A program made the translations under genes and the position numbers. The notes below the pieces were generated by a model that was not told the origin of the DNA, did no database searches, and saw nothing but the letters and a program-made list of their open reading frames with translations. A stretch of 64,000 nucleotides of DNA from Bacteroides caecimuris. GTDB lineage: Bacteria; Bacteroidota; Bacteroidia; Bacteroidales; Bacteroidaceae. Shown piece after piece: positions 51,567 to 60,464 of this stretch. The first letter of the stretch is position 1. Each line of letters opens with the position of its first letter. The stretch is taken from contig NZ_CP015401.2 of the NCBI RefSeq assembly GCF_001688725.2, forward strand, positions 310,001 to 374,000. Direction: 5' to 3'.

Positions 51567-52661
51567 TTACTCCTGAGAGAAACGCTTTACCTGCTCTTCA
51601 ATCAATTCTTTATCATCAAAGTAATTAATCTTCATTGCTTTCTTTACGTCAGCCAACGTGTCTGCAGCAGTAGCTCTGGCTACTTCGCATCCTTTCTGAA
51701 GCATGTCATATATAGCTGGAATGTCTTTGCTGAACTCTTTACGACGGTTGCGAATCGGTTCGAGAATTTCTTGCATGATAGAGTTCAGGAAGCGTTTCAC
51801 TTTTACGTCGCCCAGTCCGCCGCGTTGATAATGCGCTTTCAGTTCTGCCAGATTCGGATAATCCGGTAAATAACGTTCGAAATGTTCGGGGAGGCAGAAA
51901 GCATCCAGATAAGTAAATACCGTATTACCTTCAATCTTTCCCGGATCTTGTACGCGGAGATGTCCCGGGTCGGTATACATACTCATGATTTTCTTTTGGA
52001 TTTCTTCCGGTTCTTCCGAAAGGTAGATGCAGTTTCCGAGCGATTTACTCATTTTAGCTTTACCGTCAGTTCCCGGAAGACGCAGACAAGCTGCATTGTC
52101 CGGCAACAGGATTTCCGGTTCTACCAATGTCTCACCATATATATAGTTGAAACGGCGAACGATCTCACGAGCCTGTTCGATCATTGGTTCCTGATCTTCA
52201 CCCACGGGGACAGTCGTTGCGCGGAATGCTGTAATGTCCGCTGCCTGGCTGATGGGATAAGTGAAGAAACCTACGGGAATACTTGCTTCAAAGTTACGCA
52301 TCTGGATTTCCGATTTCACAGTCGGGTTACGTTGCAGGCGGGATACGCTGACAAGGTCCATATAATAGAAACTAAGTTCGCATAGTTCCGGTATTTGCGA
52401 CTGGATGAAAATCGTAGCTTTAGTCGGATCAATACCACAAGCCAGATAATCAAGAGCAACTTCGATTACATTCTGACGCACCTTTTCCGGATTGTCTATA
52501 TTGTCTGTCAATGCCTGCGAATCGGCAATGAAGATAAACATCTTACTATAATCACCTGCGTTTTGCAGGTCAACTCTGCGTTTCAACGAACCTACATAGT
52601 GACCGATATGAAGTCTTCCGGTAGGACGGTCGCCCGTCAATATGATTTTTTCTTTTCCCAT
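51567..52661 (-). CDS. trpS: Tryptophan--tRNA ligase
   Basis: A class I aminoacyl-tRNA synthetase charging tRNA-Trp. The 364-aa product has the HIGH-type motif [10 protein letters not shown] near residue 17 and KMSKSLGN near 200. The start [15 protein letters not shown] at 52661 is chosen because the farther upstream start (52691) lies inside the predicted promoter. It is transcribed divergently from carB and ends at the 95-bp hairpin repeat. Confidence 0.97.
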   Translation of the reverse strand: MGKEKIILTGDRPTGRLHIGHYVGSLKRRVDLQNAGDYSKMFIFIADSQALTDNIDNPEKVRQNVIEVALDYLACGIDPTKATIFIQSQIPELCELSFYYMDLVSVSRLQRNPTVKSEIQMRNFEASIPVGFFTYPISQAADITAFRATTVPVGEDQEPMIEQAREIVRRFNYIYGETLVEPEILLPDNAACLRLPGTDGKAKMSKSLGNCIYLSEEPEEIQKKIMSMYTDPGHLRVQDPGKIEGNTVFTYLDAFCLPEHFERYLPDYPNLAELKAHYQRGGLGDVKVKRFLNSIMQEILEPIRNRRKEFSKDIPAIYDMLQKGCEVARATAADTLADVKKAMKINYFDDKELIEEQVKRFSQE

Positions 52662-52688
52662 ATTTATTACCTTATTATATAATGGCGA

Positions 52689-52696
52689 CAAAGATA
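52689..52696 (-). promoter_or_regulatory. -7 element of trpS
   Basis: CAAAGATA on the plus strand reads TATCTTTG on the minus strand, a full consensus match about 27 nt upstream of the trpS start codon. Confidence 0.6.
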
Positions 52697-52843
52697 AGGA
52701 TAAAAACTGAAAGAAACATCAAAATGCAGTTACTTCATGATTTGTGCCTGCTTCAGATAAGAATGTAATCATTAAAAGCCAATGGAAAAACGATTGTTTC
52801 ATTAACACGGTAAATTATTTCAGTAAAAAAGTGAACGTATCTT

Positions 52844-52878
52844 TTTGTCATGTGCAAAATATGTCGTTAATTTGCACA
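52844..52878 (+). promoter_or_regulatory. carB promoter with overlapping 8-bp inverted repeat
   Basis: TTTG (52844-52847) and TTAATTTG (52867-52874, one mismatch to TAnnTTTG) are 19 bp apart. A perfect inverted repeat, TGTGCAAA (52851-52858) and TTTGCACA (52871-52878), begins in the spacer and covers the -7 element, a likely operator. Confidence 0.65.
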
Positions 52879-52894
52879 AATTCTGAAGTCAACA

Positions 52895-53014
52895 ATGAAT
52901 CAACAGGAAATTAGAAGCAAGTATTATTTACATTCGGATGTTCTTCATCCCGAAACGAAAGTCTTCTTCTCTTATTTCCAAAAACGATATTTTAGTTCTT
53001 TGGTAATGCGTTAG
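52895..53014 (+). CDS. Candidate 39-aa leader peptide upstream of carB
   Basis: A short open frame, MNQQEIRSKYYLH..., begins about 20 nt after the -7 element and ends ...SLVMR with its TAG inside the first arm of an intrinsic terminator. It contains three Arg and several Tyr/Phe codons, including the last sense codon Arg. The position is exactly that expected for a leader whose translation controls the terminator. There is no homology I recognise; a chance open frame of this size remains possible. Confidence 0.5.
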   Translation: MNQQEIRSKYYLHSDVLHPETKVFFSYFQKRYFSSLVMR

Positions 53015-53043
53015 TCCTTTTTTGAGGGTAACGCATTTTTTTT
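53005..53043 (+). terminator. Intrinsic terminator (attenuator candidate) in the carB leader
   Basis: AATGCGTTA (53005-53013) pairs perfectly with TAACGCATT (53029-53037), with an upper TCCT/AGGG-type extension in the loop and eight T residues at 53036-53043. It lies 44 nt before the carB ATG, so full-length carB mRNA requires readthrough. Confidence 0.75.
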
Positions 53044-53087
53044 ATAAACGAACTTAGGAATAACAACATATTATAACAACAAAAGAA

Positions 53088-56000
53088 ATGGAAAAGGAAA
53101 TCAAGAAAGTTCTCGTTTTGGGTTCTGGAGCACTCAAAATCGGACAAGCCGGAGAGTTCGACTACTCAGGCTCACAAGCACTGAAAGCTTTGAAAGAAGA
53201 AGGTATCAGCTCAGTATTGGTAAACCCGAACATCGCAACTATTCAGACTTCTGAAGGTATTGCCGATAAAGTGTATTTCCTTCCCGTGAATACTTATTTC
53301 GTTGAAGAAATTATCAAGAAAGAACGTCCCGATGGTATCCTTCTGGCATTCGGTGGACAGACTGCATTGAACTGTGGTGCTGAACTTTACACACAAGGTG
53401 TTCTTGATAAGTATGGAGTAAAAGTACTTGGAACTTCGGTAGAGGCTATCATGTATACAGAAGATCGTGATCTGTTTGTGAAGAAGCTGGACGAGATAGA
53501 AATGAAGACTCCGGTCAGCCAGGCAGTAGAAAACATGGAAGATGCCATTGCTGCTGCACGCAGAATTGGTTATCCGGTCATGGTGCGTTCTGCTTATGCG
53601 CTGGGTGGTCTTGGTAGCGGTATCTGTACCAATGAAGAAGAGTTCCTGAATTTGGCAGAGAGCTCATTTGCTTTCTCCAAACAAATTTTGGTAGAAGAGT
53701 CGTTGAAAGGCTGGAAAGAGATCGAGTTTGAAGTGATTCGTGACGCTAACGACCATTGCTTTACAGTAGCCAGCATGGAAAACTTCGATCCGCTGGGGAT
53801 TCATACCGGCGAATCAATCGTGGTAGCTCCTACCTGCTCGCTGGATGATAAAGAACTGGCTTTGTTGAAAGAACTTTCTATCAAATGTATCCGTCACCTC
53901 GGTATCGTGGGTGAATGTAACATCCAGTATGCTTTCAACTCTGAAACGGATGATTACCGTGTGATTGAGGTGAATGCTCGTTTGAGCCGTTCTTCCGCTT
54001 TGGCTTCCAAGGCTACCGGTTATCCGTTGGCATTTGTTGCCGCTAAAATCGCTTTGGGTTACTCGCTCGACCAGATTGGTGAGATGGGAACCCCGAACTC
54101 TGCATACGTAGCTCCACAACTTGATTACTATATCTGTAAAATCCCCCGTTGGGACTTGACGAAGTTTGCCGGTGTGTCTCGTGAAATCGGTTCAAGCATG
54201 AAATCGGTGGGTGAAATCATGTCTATCGGCCGCTCTTTCGAAGAAATCATTCAGAAAGGCCTTCGTATGATCGGGCAGGGAATGCATGGCTTCGTAGGTA
54301 ATGACGAATTGCACTTTGATGATCTTGATAAAGAACTTTCTTGTCCGACTGACTTGCGTGTCTTCGCTATCGCACAAGCAATGGAAGAGGGTTACACCAT
54401 CGAACGTATCCATGACCTGACAAAGATCGACTCATGGTTCCTTGGCAAACTGAAAAATATCGTAGACTATAAAGCAAAACTGTCCACCTATAATAAGGTA
54501 GAAGATATACCTGCCGATGTAATGCGTGAAGCTAAAGTGTTAGGTTTCTCCGACTTCCAGATTGCCCGTTTTGTTCTGAATCCAACCGGAAACATGGAGA
54601 AAGAAAACCTTGCCGTACGTGCTCACCGCAAATCTATGGGTATCCTCCCGGCTGTGAAACGTATCAATACAGTTGCTTCCGAACATCCGGAACTGACCAA
54701 CTATTTGTATATGACTTATGCGGTGGAAGGTTATGATGTGAATTATTATAAGAATGAAAAATCAGTAATAGTACTTGGCTCGGGTGCTTACCGTATCGGT
54801 AGCTCTGTAGAATTTGACTGGTGCTCGGTGAATGCGGTTCAGACTGCCCGCAAACTGGGTTACAAGTCTATTATGATTAACTACAACCCTGAAACGGTTT
54901 CTACTGACTACGATATGTGCGACCGTCTCTACTTTGACGAACTTTCGTTCGAACGTGTGCTTGACGTAATTGACCTCGAACAACCTCGCGGTGTGATTGT
55001 CTCGGTAGGCGGACAAATCCCGAACAACCTGGCTATGAAACTTTATCGCCAGTCGGTTCCTGTATTGGGTACTTCTCCGATTTCTATCGACCGTGCCGAA
55101 AACCGTAACAAGTTCTCTGCTATGCTTGACCAATTGGGTATCGACCAGCCGGCATGGATGGAACTTACCAGCCTTGAGGAAGTGAAGGGTTTTGTTGAGA
55201 AAGTTGGTTATCCGGTATTGGTTCGTCCTTCTTACGTTCTTTCGGGAGCTGCAATGAATGTTTGCTATGACGATGAAGAACTGGAGAACTTCCTGAAGAT
55301 GGCGGCCGAAGTTTCTAAGGAATATCCGGTGGTTGTTTCCCAATTCCTTGAAAATACGAAAGAGATTGAATTTGATGCCGTTGCACAGAATGGTGAAGTG
55401 GTAGAATATGCAATCTCCGAACACGTAGAGTTTGCGGGCGTTCACTCCGGTGATGCTACGTTGGTATTCCCGGCACAGAAGATTTACTTTGCAACAGCTC
55501 GTCGTATCAAGAAGATCAGCCGTCAGATTGCCAAAGAACTCAATATCTCCGGTCCGTTCAATATCCAGTTCCTGGCCCGTAACAACGAGGTGAAGGTTAT
55601 CGAGTGTAACTTGCGTGCTTCTCGTAGCTTCCCGTTTGTTTCTAAAGTACTGAAACGTAACTTTATCGAAACTGCTACTCGTATCATGCTGGACGCTCCA
55701 TACTCACGCCCGGACAAGTCGGCGTTCGATATTGACTGGATTGGTGTGAAGGCTTCGCAGTTCTCTTTCTCGCGTCTGCACAAGGCTGACCCTGTATTGG
55801 GTGTAGATATGTCTTCTACTGGTGAAGTGGGATGTATCGGTGACGATTTCTCGGAAGCATTGTTGAATTCAATGATTGCTACCGGATTCAAGATTCCTGA
55901 AAAATCGGTGATGTTCTCTTCCGGTGCAATGAAGTCGAAAGTAGATTTGCTAGACGCCAGCCGTGTGCTGTATGCTAAGGGATATCGGATTTATGCAACT

Positions 56001-56309
56001 GCCGGAACAGCAGCTTTTTTGAACGCTCATGGGGTAGAAACGACTCCGGTTTACTGGCCGGATGAGAAGCCGGGTGCGGAGAACAACGTCATGAAGATGA
56101 TTGCTGACCATAAGTTTGATTTGATCATAAACATTCCGAAGAATCACAGCAAGCGTGAGTTGACGAACGGTTACCGTATTCGTCGCGGTGCAATCGATCA
56201 TAACATTCCGTTGATTACCAATGCTCGTTTGGCAAGCGCCTTTATCGAAGCATTCTGCGAATTGAAACTGAATGATATTCAGATTAAGAGCTGGCAGGAA
56301 TATAAATAA
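53088..56309 (+). CDS. carB: Carbamoyl-phosphate synthase large subunit
   Basis: It makes carbamoyl phosphate from bicarbonate, ammonia and two ATP for arginine and pyrimidine synthesis, with the CarA glutaminase. The 1073-aa length is normal. Both ATP-grasp halves are complete (MVRSAYALGGLGSG near residue 165; VLVRPSYVLSGAAM near 710), with the oligomerisation domain between and the C-terminal methylglyoxal-like allosteric domain (about 940-1073). carA is not adjacent in the window. Transcription appears controlled by an operator-like repeat and a leader terminator. Confidence 0.97.
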   Translation: MEKEIKKVLVLGSGALKIGQAGEFDYSGSQALKALKEEGISSVLVNPNIATIQTSEGIADKVYFLPVNTYFVEEIIKKERPDGILLAFGGQTALNCGAELYTQGVLDKYGVKVLGTSVEAIMYTEDRDLFVKKLDEIEMKTPVSQAVENMEDAIAAARRIGYPVMVRSAYALGGLGSGICTNEEEFLNLAESSFAFSKQILVEESLKGWKEIEFEVIRDANDHCFTVASMENFDPLGIHTGESIVVAPTCSLDDKELALLKELSIKCIRHLGIVGECNIQYAFNSETDDYRVIEVNARLSRSSALASKATGYPLAFVAAKIALGYSLDQIGEMGTPNSAYVAPQLDYYICKIPRWDLTKFAGVSREIGSSMKSVGEIMSIGRSFEEIIQKGLRMIGQGMHGFVGNDELHFDDLDKELSCPTDLRVFAIAQAMEEGYTIERIHDLTKIDSWFLGKLKNIVDYKAKLSTYNKVEDIPADVMREAKVLGFSDFQIARFVLNPTGNMEKENLAVRAHRKSMGILPAVKRINTVASEHPELTNYLYMTYAVEGYDVNYYKNEKSVIVLGSGAYRIGSSVEFDWCSVNAVQTARKLGYKSIMINYNPETVSTDYDMCDRLYFDELSFERVLDVIDLEQPRGVIVSVGGQIPNNLAMKLYRQSVPVLGTSPISIDRAENRNKFSAMLDQLGIDQPAWMELTSLEEVKGFVEKVGYPVLVRPSYVLSGAAMNVCYDDEELENFLKMAAEVSKEYPVVVSQFLENTKEIEFDAVAQNGEVVEYAISEHVEFAGVHSGDATLVFPAQKIYFATARRIKKISRQIAKELNISGPFNIQFLARNNEVKVIECNLRASRSFPFVSKVLKRNFIETATRIMLDAPYSRPDKSAFDIDWIGVKASQFSFSRLHKADPVLGVDMSSTGEVGCIGDDFSEALLNSMIATGFKIPEKSVMFSSGAMKSKVDLLDASRVLYAKGYRIYATAGTAAFLNAHGVETTPVYWPDEKPGAENNVMKMIADHKFDLIINIPKNHSKRELTNGYRIRRGAIDHNIPLITNARLASAFIEAFCELKLNDIQIKSWQEYK

Positions 56310-56340
56310 AAACAGTTTTAGCTGTCTATTAGATAAGGAG

Positions 56341-56378
56341 AACTCCCTCTTTGGCTTGTCCAAAGAGGGAGTTTCTTT
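56341..56378 (+). terminator. Terminator after carB
   Basis: A perfect 14-bp stem (56341-56354 with 56360-56373) with a 5-nt loop is followed by TCTTTTTT. It lies 31 nt after the carB stop. Confidence 0.92.
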
Positions 56379-56390
56379 TTTATTAGTAAA

Positions 56391-56416
56391 TATAGCACAT
56401 CAGAGTGTGTGCTATA
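56391..56416. repeat. Small palindrome upstream of yaaA
   Basis: TATAGCAC (56391-56398) and GTGCTATA (56409-56416) form a perfect 8-bp inverted repeat with a 10-nt spacer, about 100 nt upstream of the yaaA -7 element. Role unknown. Confidence 0.35.
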
Positions 56417-56516
56417 TAGGGCGTGTTTTGGTTATTAATAAATGATTCAAGTTAATTATTGGTTGAAACTAAGTAGAATCTGTCTATCCATCAGCAAGAG
56501 AAGCGATTTATTTCTT

Positions 56517-56524
56517 TACTTTTG
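56517..56524 (+). promoter_or_regulatory. -7 element of yaaA
   Basis: TACTTTTG matches TAnnTTTG and lies 31 nt before the yaaA ATG. The in-frame TTG at 56522 overlaps it and cannot be the start. Confidence 0.55.
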
Positions 56525-56554
56525 TTTCTTGAAAAGATAAAATCAGATAAAACA

Positions 56555-57328
56555 ATGTTAGTACTTCTATCTTGTGCCAAGACTATGAGTGAGACTTCAA
56601 AGGTGAAAGTACCTTTGACGACAGTTCCACGATTTCAAAAAGAAGCTTCCGGGGTTGCTTTGCAGATGTCACAGTTTTCGGTGGATGAACTGGAACGCCT
56701 GTTGCGTATAAATGCCAGGATGGCGGTGGAGAATTATAAGCGTTATCAGGCTTTCCATGCAGAAGGCACATCGGAACTGCCCGCTTTGCTGGCTTATACC
56801 GGAATTGTATTCAAGCGACTGAATGCAAAAGATTTCTCGAAAGAAGAATTTGAATATGCGCAGGAACATCTGCGGTTGACTTCTTTCTGTTATGGGTTGT
56901 TGAGGCCTTTAGATGTCATTCGTTCCTACCGCTTGGAAGGAGATGTAGTGTTGCCGGAACCGGGTAATCAGACCATGTTCTCTTATTGGAAATCCCGTCT
57001 GACGGATGTCTTCATCGAAGATATAAAGAAAGCGGGAGGCATACTCTGCAATCTGGCTAGCGATGAGATGAAAAGTTTGTTCGATTGGAAGCGTGTGGAG
57101 AGAGAAGTACGTGTCGTTACTCCCGAATTTCAGGTGTGGAAGAACGGGAAATTAGCTTCGATAGTGATCTATATCAAGATGTCCCGTGGTGAAATGACGC
57201 GGTTCATTCTGAAGAACAGAATCGAAAATCCGGAGGATTTGAAAAGCTTCTCCTGGGAAGGATTCGAATTTAACGAATCTCTTTCGGATGAAAGGAAGTT
57301 TGTATTTACTAACGGTAAAGAAATATAA
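56555..57328 (+). CDS. yaaA: Peroxide-stress protein YaaA (DUF328/UPF0246)
   Basis: A 257-aa cytosolic protein of the YaaA family, which limits DNA damage by lowering free iron under peroxide stress in E. coli. Family features are visible: the N-terminal LSCAKTM (usual SPAKTL region), FKRLNAKDFS, LRLTSFCYGLLRPLDVIRSYRLE near residue 105, and NLASDEMKSL near 168. It is followed after 3 nt by a broken acetyltransferase gene in the same transcript. Confidence 0.92.
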   Translation: MLVLLSCAKTMSETSKVKVPLTTVPRFQKEASGVALQMSQFSVDELERLLRINARMAVENYKRYQAFHAEGTSELPALLAYTGIVFKRLNAKDFSKEEFEYAQEHLRLTSFCYGLLRPLDVIRSYRLEGDVVLPEPGNQTMFSYWKSRLTDVFIEDIKKAGGILCNLASDEMKSLFDWKRVEREVRVVTPEFQVWKNGKLASIVIYIKMSRGEMTRFILKNRIENPEDLKSFSWEGFEFNESLSDERKFVFTNGKEI

Positions 57329-57331
57329 AGT

Positions 57332-57886
57332 ATGACGGAAGTAGAAAAGATGCGTAGCAGCCAGTTGGCTGATATGGCTGCGCCGGAATTGCAGCTGCGT
57401 TTTGAACATGCCAAGAAGCTGCTGGCGCATATGCGGGGAATGAGCACTTGTGATGCGGGGCATCGGGAATTATAGGAAGATCTGGTACCGGAGATTCCTG
57501 AAACTTCAATAATCTGCCCGCCTTTCCATTGCGACCATGGAGACGGAATTAAATTGGGTGAACATGTATTTGTGAATGCCAATTGCACTTTCCTGGATGG
57601 AGGATATATTACGATAGGCGCCCATACGCTGGTTGGACCTTGTGTACAGATTTATACGCCGCATCATCCGATGGATTATCTGGAAAGAAGAGGCTCTAAG
57701 GAATATGCTTATCCGGTGACGATTGGCGAAGACTGCTGGATTGGTGGCGGTGTTATTATCTGTCCCGGTGTGACGATTGGCAATCGCTGTGTGATAGGGG
57801 CGGGGAGTGTTGTGACGAAAGATATTCCCGACGACAGTGTGGCAGTCGGGAATCCGGCACGTGTTGTTCGTAAACAGGTTGTTTAA
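57332..57886 (+). pseudogene. Maltose/galactoside O-acetyltransferase gene with in-frame TAG
   Basis: The frame reads MTEVEKMRSSQLADM..., a Maa N-domain, and then TAG at codon 48 (57473-57475), after which homology resumes at once (EDLVPEIPE) and continues through the left-handed beta-helix (FVNANCTFLDGGYITIG, VGPCVQIYTPHHPMD with the catalytic His, and hexapeptide repeats) to NPARVVRKQVV. Total would be 184 codons, close to family length. A single substitution explains the stop. Translation of the downstream part alone would lack the N-terminal domain. Readthrough or a sequencing error cannot be excluded. Confidence 0.85.
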
Positions 57887-58650
57887 CGTTTGACCGGAAA
57901 AGTTATTTCCCGGATTTAAGCGTTCCTGCGTTACTATCTTTGTTGGGAATTCGTTTTCCTGGATCAGTCTAAAAATCGGGGGGCAGTTTGGAAGTCTGGA
58001 TAGTGTGCTTCAGGGCGGTCTATATCACCATAATTTATTCATGTCTGCACGGTAATGAATTTCTTTGTATTCATTGCCAATGTTAAGAATCAGCCTTCTT
58101 ATTGCCGATAAGCTAGCGTTTTCTTGTATACTTTATTTCTATTTATTAACCGCCGACTATAGTTGTCCGCTTGGCTGACTATAGTCGTCTGATAGGACAA
58201 CAACCGTCGGCTAGGTGGACAACTCCAGTCGGCTTCTTAGATGCAAGCTGCTCTATTTGCTAAGATTGACAATACTGATGCGAAGGTTACGGGCTGTGCA
58301 AGTGCCAAACTGTGGGGATTGTGAAGGCGTGAAGGGCGTGAAGAAAAGACTTTTCTTTATTTGTTCACAGTAAACACCTATCAAACAGATATTTACTATC
58401 CGTGAAGAATGTGAAGGAGAAGTTGCAACAGAAATTTAACATGCCTACAGGGTTTCGGACTAACCCGTTTTCCTGCAGATTCTATTTTAATTATTAATGA
58501 TAGAAAAAAGAGGTGCGGCTATCTTTATTTGGTTCTGTTTATTAAATGAACCGGAAGAAGTGAAAGTGGCAAGAAAAAAAGTTTTTATTATTATTTGTTG
58601 ATAATCAGAGTGTTTCTTTGTTTGATAAAAACTTTCTTGAAAAATAATAC
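57887..58650. other. Gene-poor region before the tRNA-Val genes
   Basis: About 760 bases with no protein gene I can support. Contents: a lone TATCTTTG promoter-like motif at 57935-57942; a small hairpin near 58030-58058 (GGTAATGAAT...ATTCATTGCC); the four-unit palindromic array at 58152-58233; and short GTGAAGG-type repeats at about 58320-58340. Part may encode an unannotated RNA, but no family is recognised. Confidence 0.45.
58152..58233. repeat. Four-unit palindromic array
   Basis: Four 17-nt units at 58152, 58174, 58195 and 58217 (period about 22). The first two (GCCGACTATAGTTGTCC type) are in one orientation and the last two in the opposite. The outer pair matches at 15 of 17 positions as an inverted repeat. 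The arrangement resembles the array at 29056-29143 although the sequences differ. Confidence 0.65.
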
Positions 58651-58658
58651 GTGAAAAG

Positions 58659-58689
58659 TTTGCAGAATTCAAAAAAAGCCGTACCTTTG
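58659..58689 (+). promoter_or_regulatory. Promoter of the tRNA-Val pair
   Basis: TTTG (58659-58662) and TACCTTTG (58682-58689) with exactly 19 bp between; a full match to both elements. It lies 25 nt before the first tRNA. Confidence 0.8.
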
Positions 58690-58714
58690 CATCGCTTTTG
58701 AAACGGAAGTGTAC

Positions 58715-58789
58715 GGGCGTTTAGCTCAGCTGGTTCAGAGCATCTGCCTTACAAGCAGAGGGTCGGCGGTTCGAATCCGTCAACGCCCA
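58715..58789 (+). tRNA. tRNA-Val (anticodon TAC), copy 1
   Basis: A 75-nt cloverleaf: acceptor GGGCGTT/AACGCCC, D arm GCTC/GAGC, anticodon loop CTTACAA giving TAC (valine), T loop TTCGAAT. CCA is not encoded. A 9-bp inverted repeat (58704-58712 with 58805-58813) encloses it. Confidence 0.97.
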
Positions 58790-58825
58790 CACGAAAAAAA
58801 CGAAACACTTCCGGCTCATTAACAA

Positions 58826-58900
58826 GGGCGTTTAGCTCAGCTGGTTCAGAGCATCTGCCTTACAAGCAGAGGGTCGGCGGTTCGAATCCGTCAACGCCCA
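58826..58900 (+). tRNA. tRNA-Val (anticodon TAC), copy 2
   Basis: Identical over its whole length to the first copy, 36 nt downstream, with the same TAC anticodon and no encoded CCA. Both are transcribed together up to the terminator that follows. Confidence 0.97.
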
Positions 58901-58913
58901 CTACAAAAAAAAG

Positions 58914-58947
58914 AGTCTTACGAAGAAATTCGTGAGACTTTTTTTAT
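58914..58947 (+). terminator. Terminator after the tRNA-Val pair
   Basis: A 10-bp stem (58914-58923 with 58930-58939, one wobble) is followed directly by a seven-T run. It lies 13 nt after the second tRNA. Confidence 0.92.
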
Positions 58948-59008
58948 TTCTTACCTCTTTTATACAAACTTTCTTTCTCCTTTTACCTTATAACTCAGGA
59001 AAAAGAGT

Positions 59009-59016
59009 TAATTTTG
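59009..59016 (+). promoter_or_regulatory. -7 element of purB
   Basis: TAATTTTG, 27 nt before the purB ATG at 59044. An in-frame TTG at 59014 lies inside it and is rejected as start. Confidence 0.6.
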
Positions 59017-59043
59017 CAACCTGATAATTATCTAAGAAAACGT

Positions 59044-60390
59044 ATGGAACTTGATGTATTAACGGCCATATCCCCGATTGATGGTCGATATAGAGGCAAA
59101 ACTAAAGCTTTGGCAGCTTATTTCTCTGAATTTGCACTGATTAAATACCGTGTACAGGTAGAGGTGGAGTATTTTATCACCTTGTGCGAACTTCCTTTGC
59201 CGCAATTGAAAGGAATCGATAGTAGCGTGTTTGAAACTTTACGGAATATCTACCGTAACTTCTCCGAAGCAGACGCACAACGCATTAAAGATATCGAAAG
59301 TGTAACTAACCACGATGTGAAAGCCGTAGAATACTTCCTGAAAGAAGAATTTGACAAGATGGGCGGAATGGATGACTACAAAGAGTTTATTCACTTCGGA
59401 CTGACTTCTCAGGATATTAACAATACGTCTGTTCCTCTTTCTATCAAAGAGGCATTGGAGCAGGTTTATTACCCGTTGATTGAAGAGCTGATTGCACAGT
59501 TGAAAATGTATGCGACAGAATGGGCTAATATTCCGATGCTTGCTAAAACTCACGGTCAGCCGGCTTCTCCTACCCGTCTGGGCAAAGAAGTGATGGTATT
59601 CGTTTACCGTCTGGAACGCCAGTTGGCAATGTTGAAAGCCTGCCCGCTTACCGCTAAGTTTGGCGGTGCTACCGGAAACTACAATGCGCATCACGTGGCT
59701 TATCCTCAGTATGACTGGAAACAATTCGGCAACCGCTTTGTAGCGGAAAAACTGGGACTGGAGCGCGAGGAATATACTACGCAGATTTCGAACTATGATA
59801 ACCTCTCTGCTGTTTTTGATGCTATGAAGCGCATCAATACCATTATGGTAGATATGAACCGTGACTTTTGGCAGTACATCTCTATGGAGTACTTCAAGCA
59901 GAAAATCAAAGCCGGAGAAGTGGGTTCAAGCGCCATGCCACACAAAGTGAATCCGATTGACTTTGAAAATGCAGAAGGTAACCTGGGTATTGCAACCTCT
60001 ATTTTGGAGCATCTGGCTGTGAAACTTCCGGTTTCCCGTTTGCAGCGTGATTTAACCGACTCAACAGTGTTGCGTAATGTCGGTGTACCTTTCGGGCATA
60101 TCGTGATTGCCATCCAAAGTTCTTTGAAGGGATTGCGTAAACTGTTATTGAACGAACCGGCTATTTATCGTGATTTGGATAATTGCTGGAGCGTGGTAGC
60201 AGAAGCTATTCAGACCATTTTGCGCCGTGAGGCTTATCCGCATCCGTATGAAGCTTTGAAGGCTTTGACCCGGACTAATCAGGCGATTACAGAAAGTTCT
60301 ATTAAGGAATTTATCGAGGAACTGAATGTAAGCGAAGATATTAAAAAAGAGTTAAGAGCGATTACTCCCCATACTTATACGGGGCTTTAA
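59044..60390 (+). CDS. purB: Adenylosuccinate lyase
   Basis: It cleaves SAICAR to AICAR and adenylosuccinate to AMP in purine synthesis. The 448-aa product has the typical N-terminus MELDVLTAISPIDGRYRG, the catalytic region HFGLTSQDINNT near residue 118, AKTHGQPASPTRLGKE near 170, and the lyase signature GSSAMPHKVNPIDFEN near 297 with its flexible serine loop. Length matches the E. coli-type enzyme. It precedes the RluB-like gene but with a gap of 74 nt, and its own promoter is visible. Confidence 0.97.
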   Translation: MELDVLTAISPIDGRYRGKTKALAAYFSEFALIKYRVQVEVEYFITLCELPLPQLKGIDSSVFETLRNIYRNFSEADAQRIKDIESVTNHDVKAVEYFLKEEFDKMGGMDDYKEFIHFGLTSQDINNTSVPLSIKEALEQVYYPLIEELIAQLKMYATEWANIPMLAKTHGQPASPTRLGKEVMVFVYRLERQLAMLKACPLTAKFGGATGNYNAHHVAYPQYDWKQFGNRFVAEKLGLEREEYTTQISNYDNLSAVFDAMKRINTIMVDMNRDFWQYISMEYFKQKIKAGEVGSSAMPHKVNPIDFENAEGNLGIATSILEHLAVKLPVSRLQRDLTDSTVLRNVGVPFGHIVIAIQSSLKGLRKLLLNEPAIYRDLDNCWSVVAEAIQTILRREAYPHPYEALKALTRTNQAITESSIKEFIEELNVSEDIKKELRAITPHTYTGL

Positions 60391-60464
60391 TTGTTTACTT
60401 ATATAATAAACGTGTTTTTTTAATAGGCCGTGAGGCCAAAGTCTAATTTTATTCGAATAAAAAA

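Noticed and set aside
57935..57942. Orphan promoter-like TATCTTTG in the empty region after the acetyltransferase remnant
   Set aside because: No -33 partner and no gene or terminator at a sensible distance; one full match is expected by chance in AT-rich DNA.
59014..59043. Upstream TTG start for purB, and similar upstream starts for trpS (52691) and yaaA (56522)
   Set aside because: Each lies inside or upstream of a -7 promoter element and adds residues not expected in the family.
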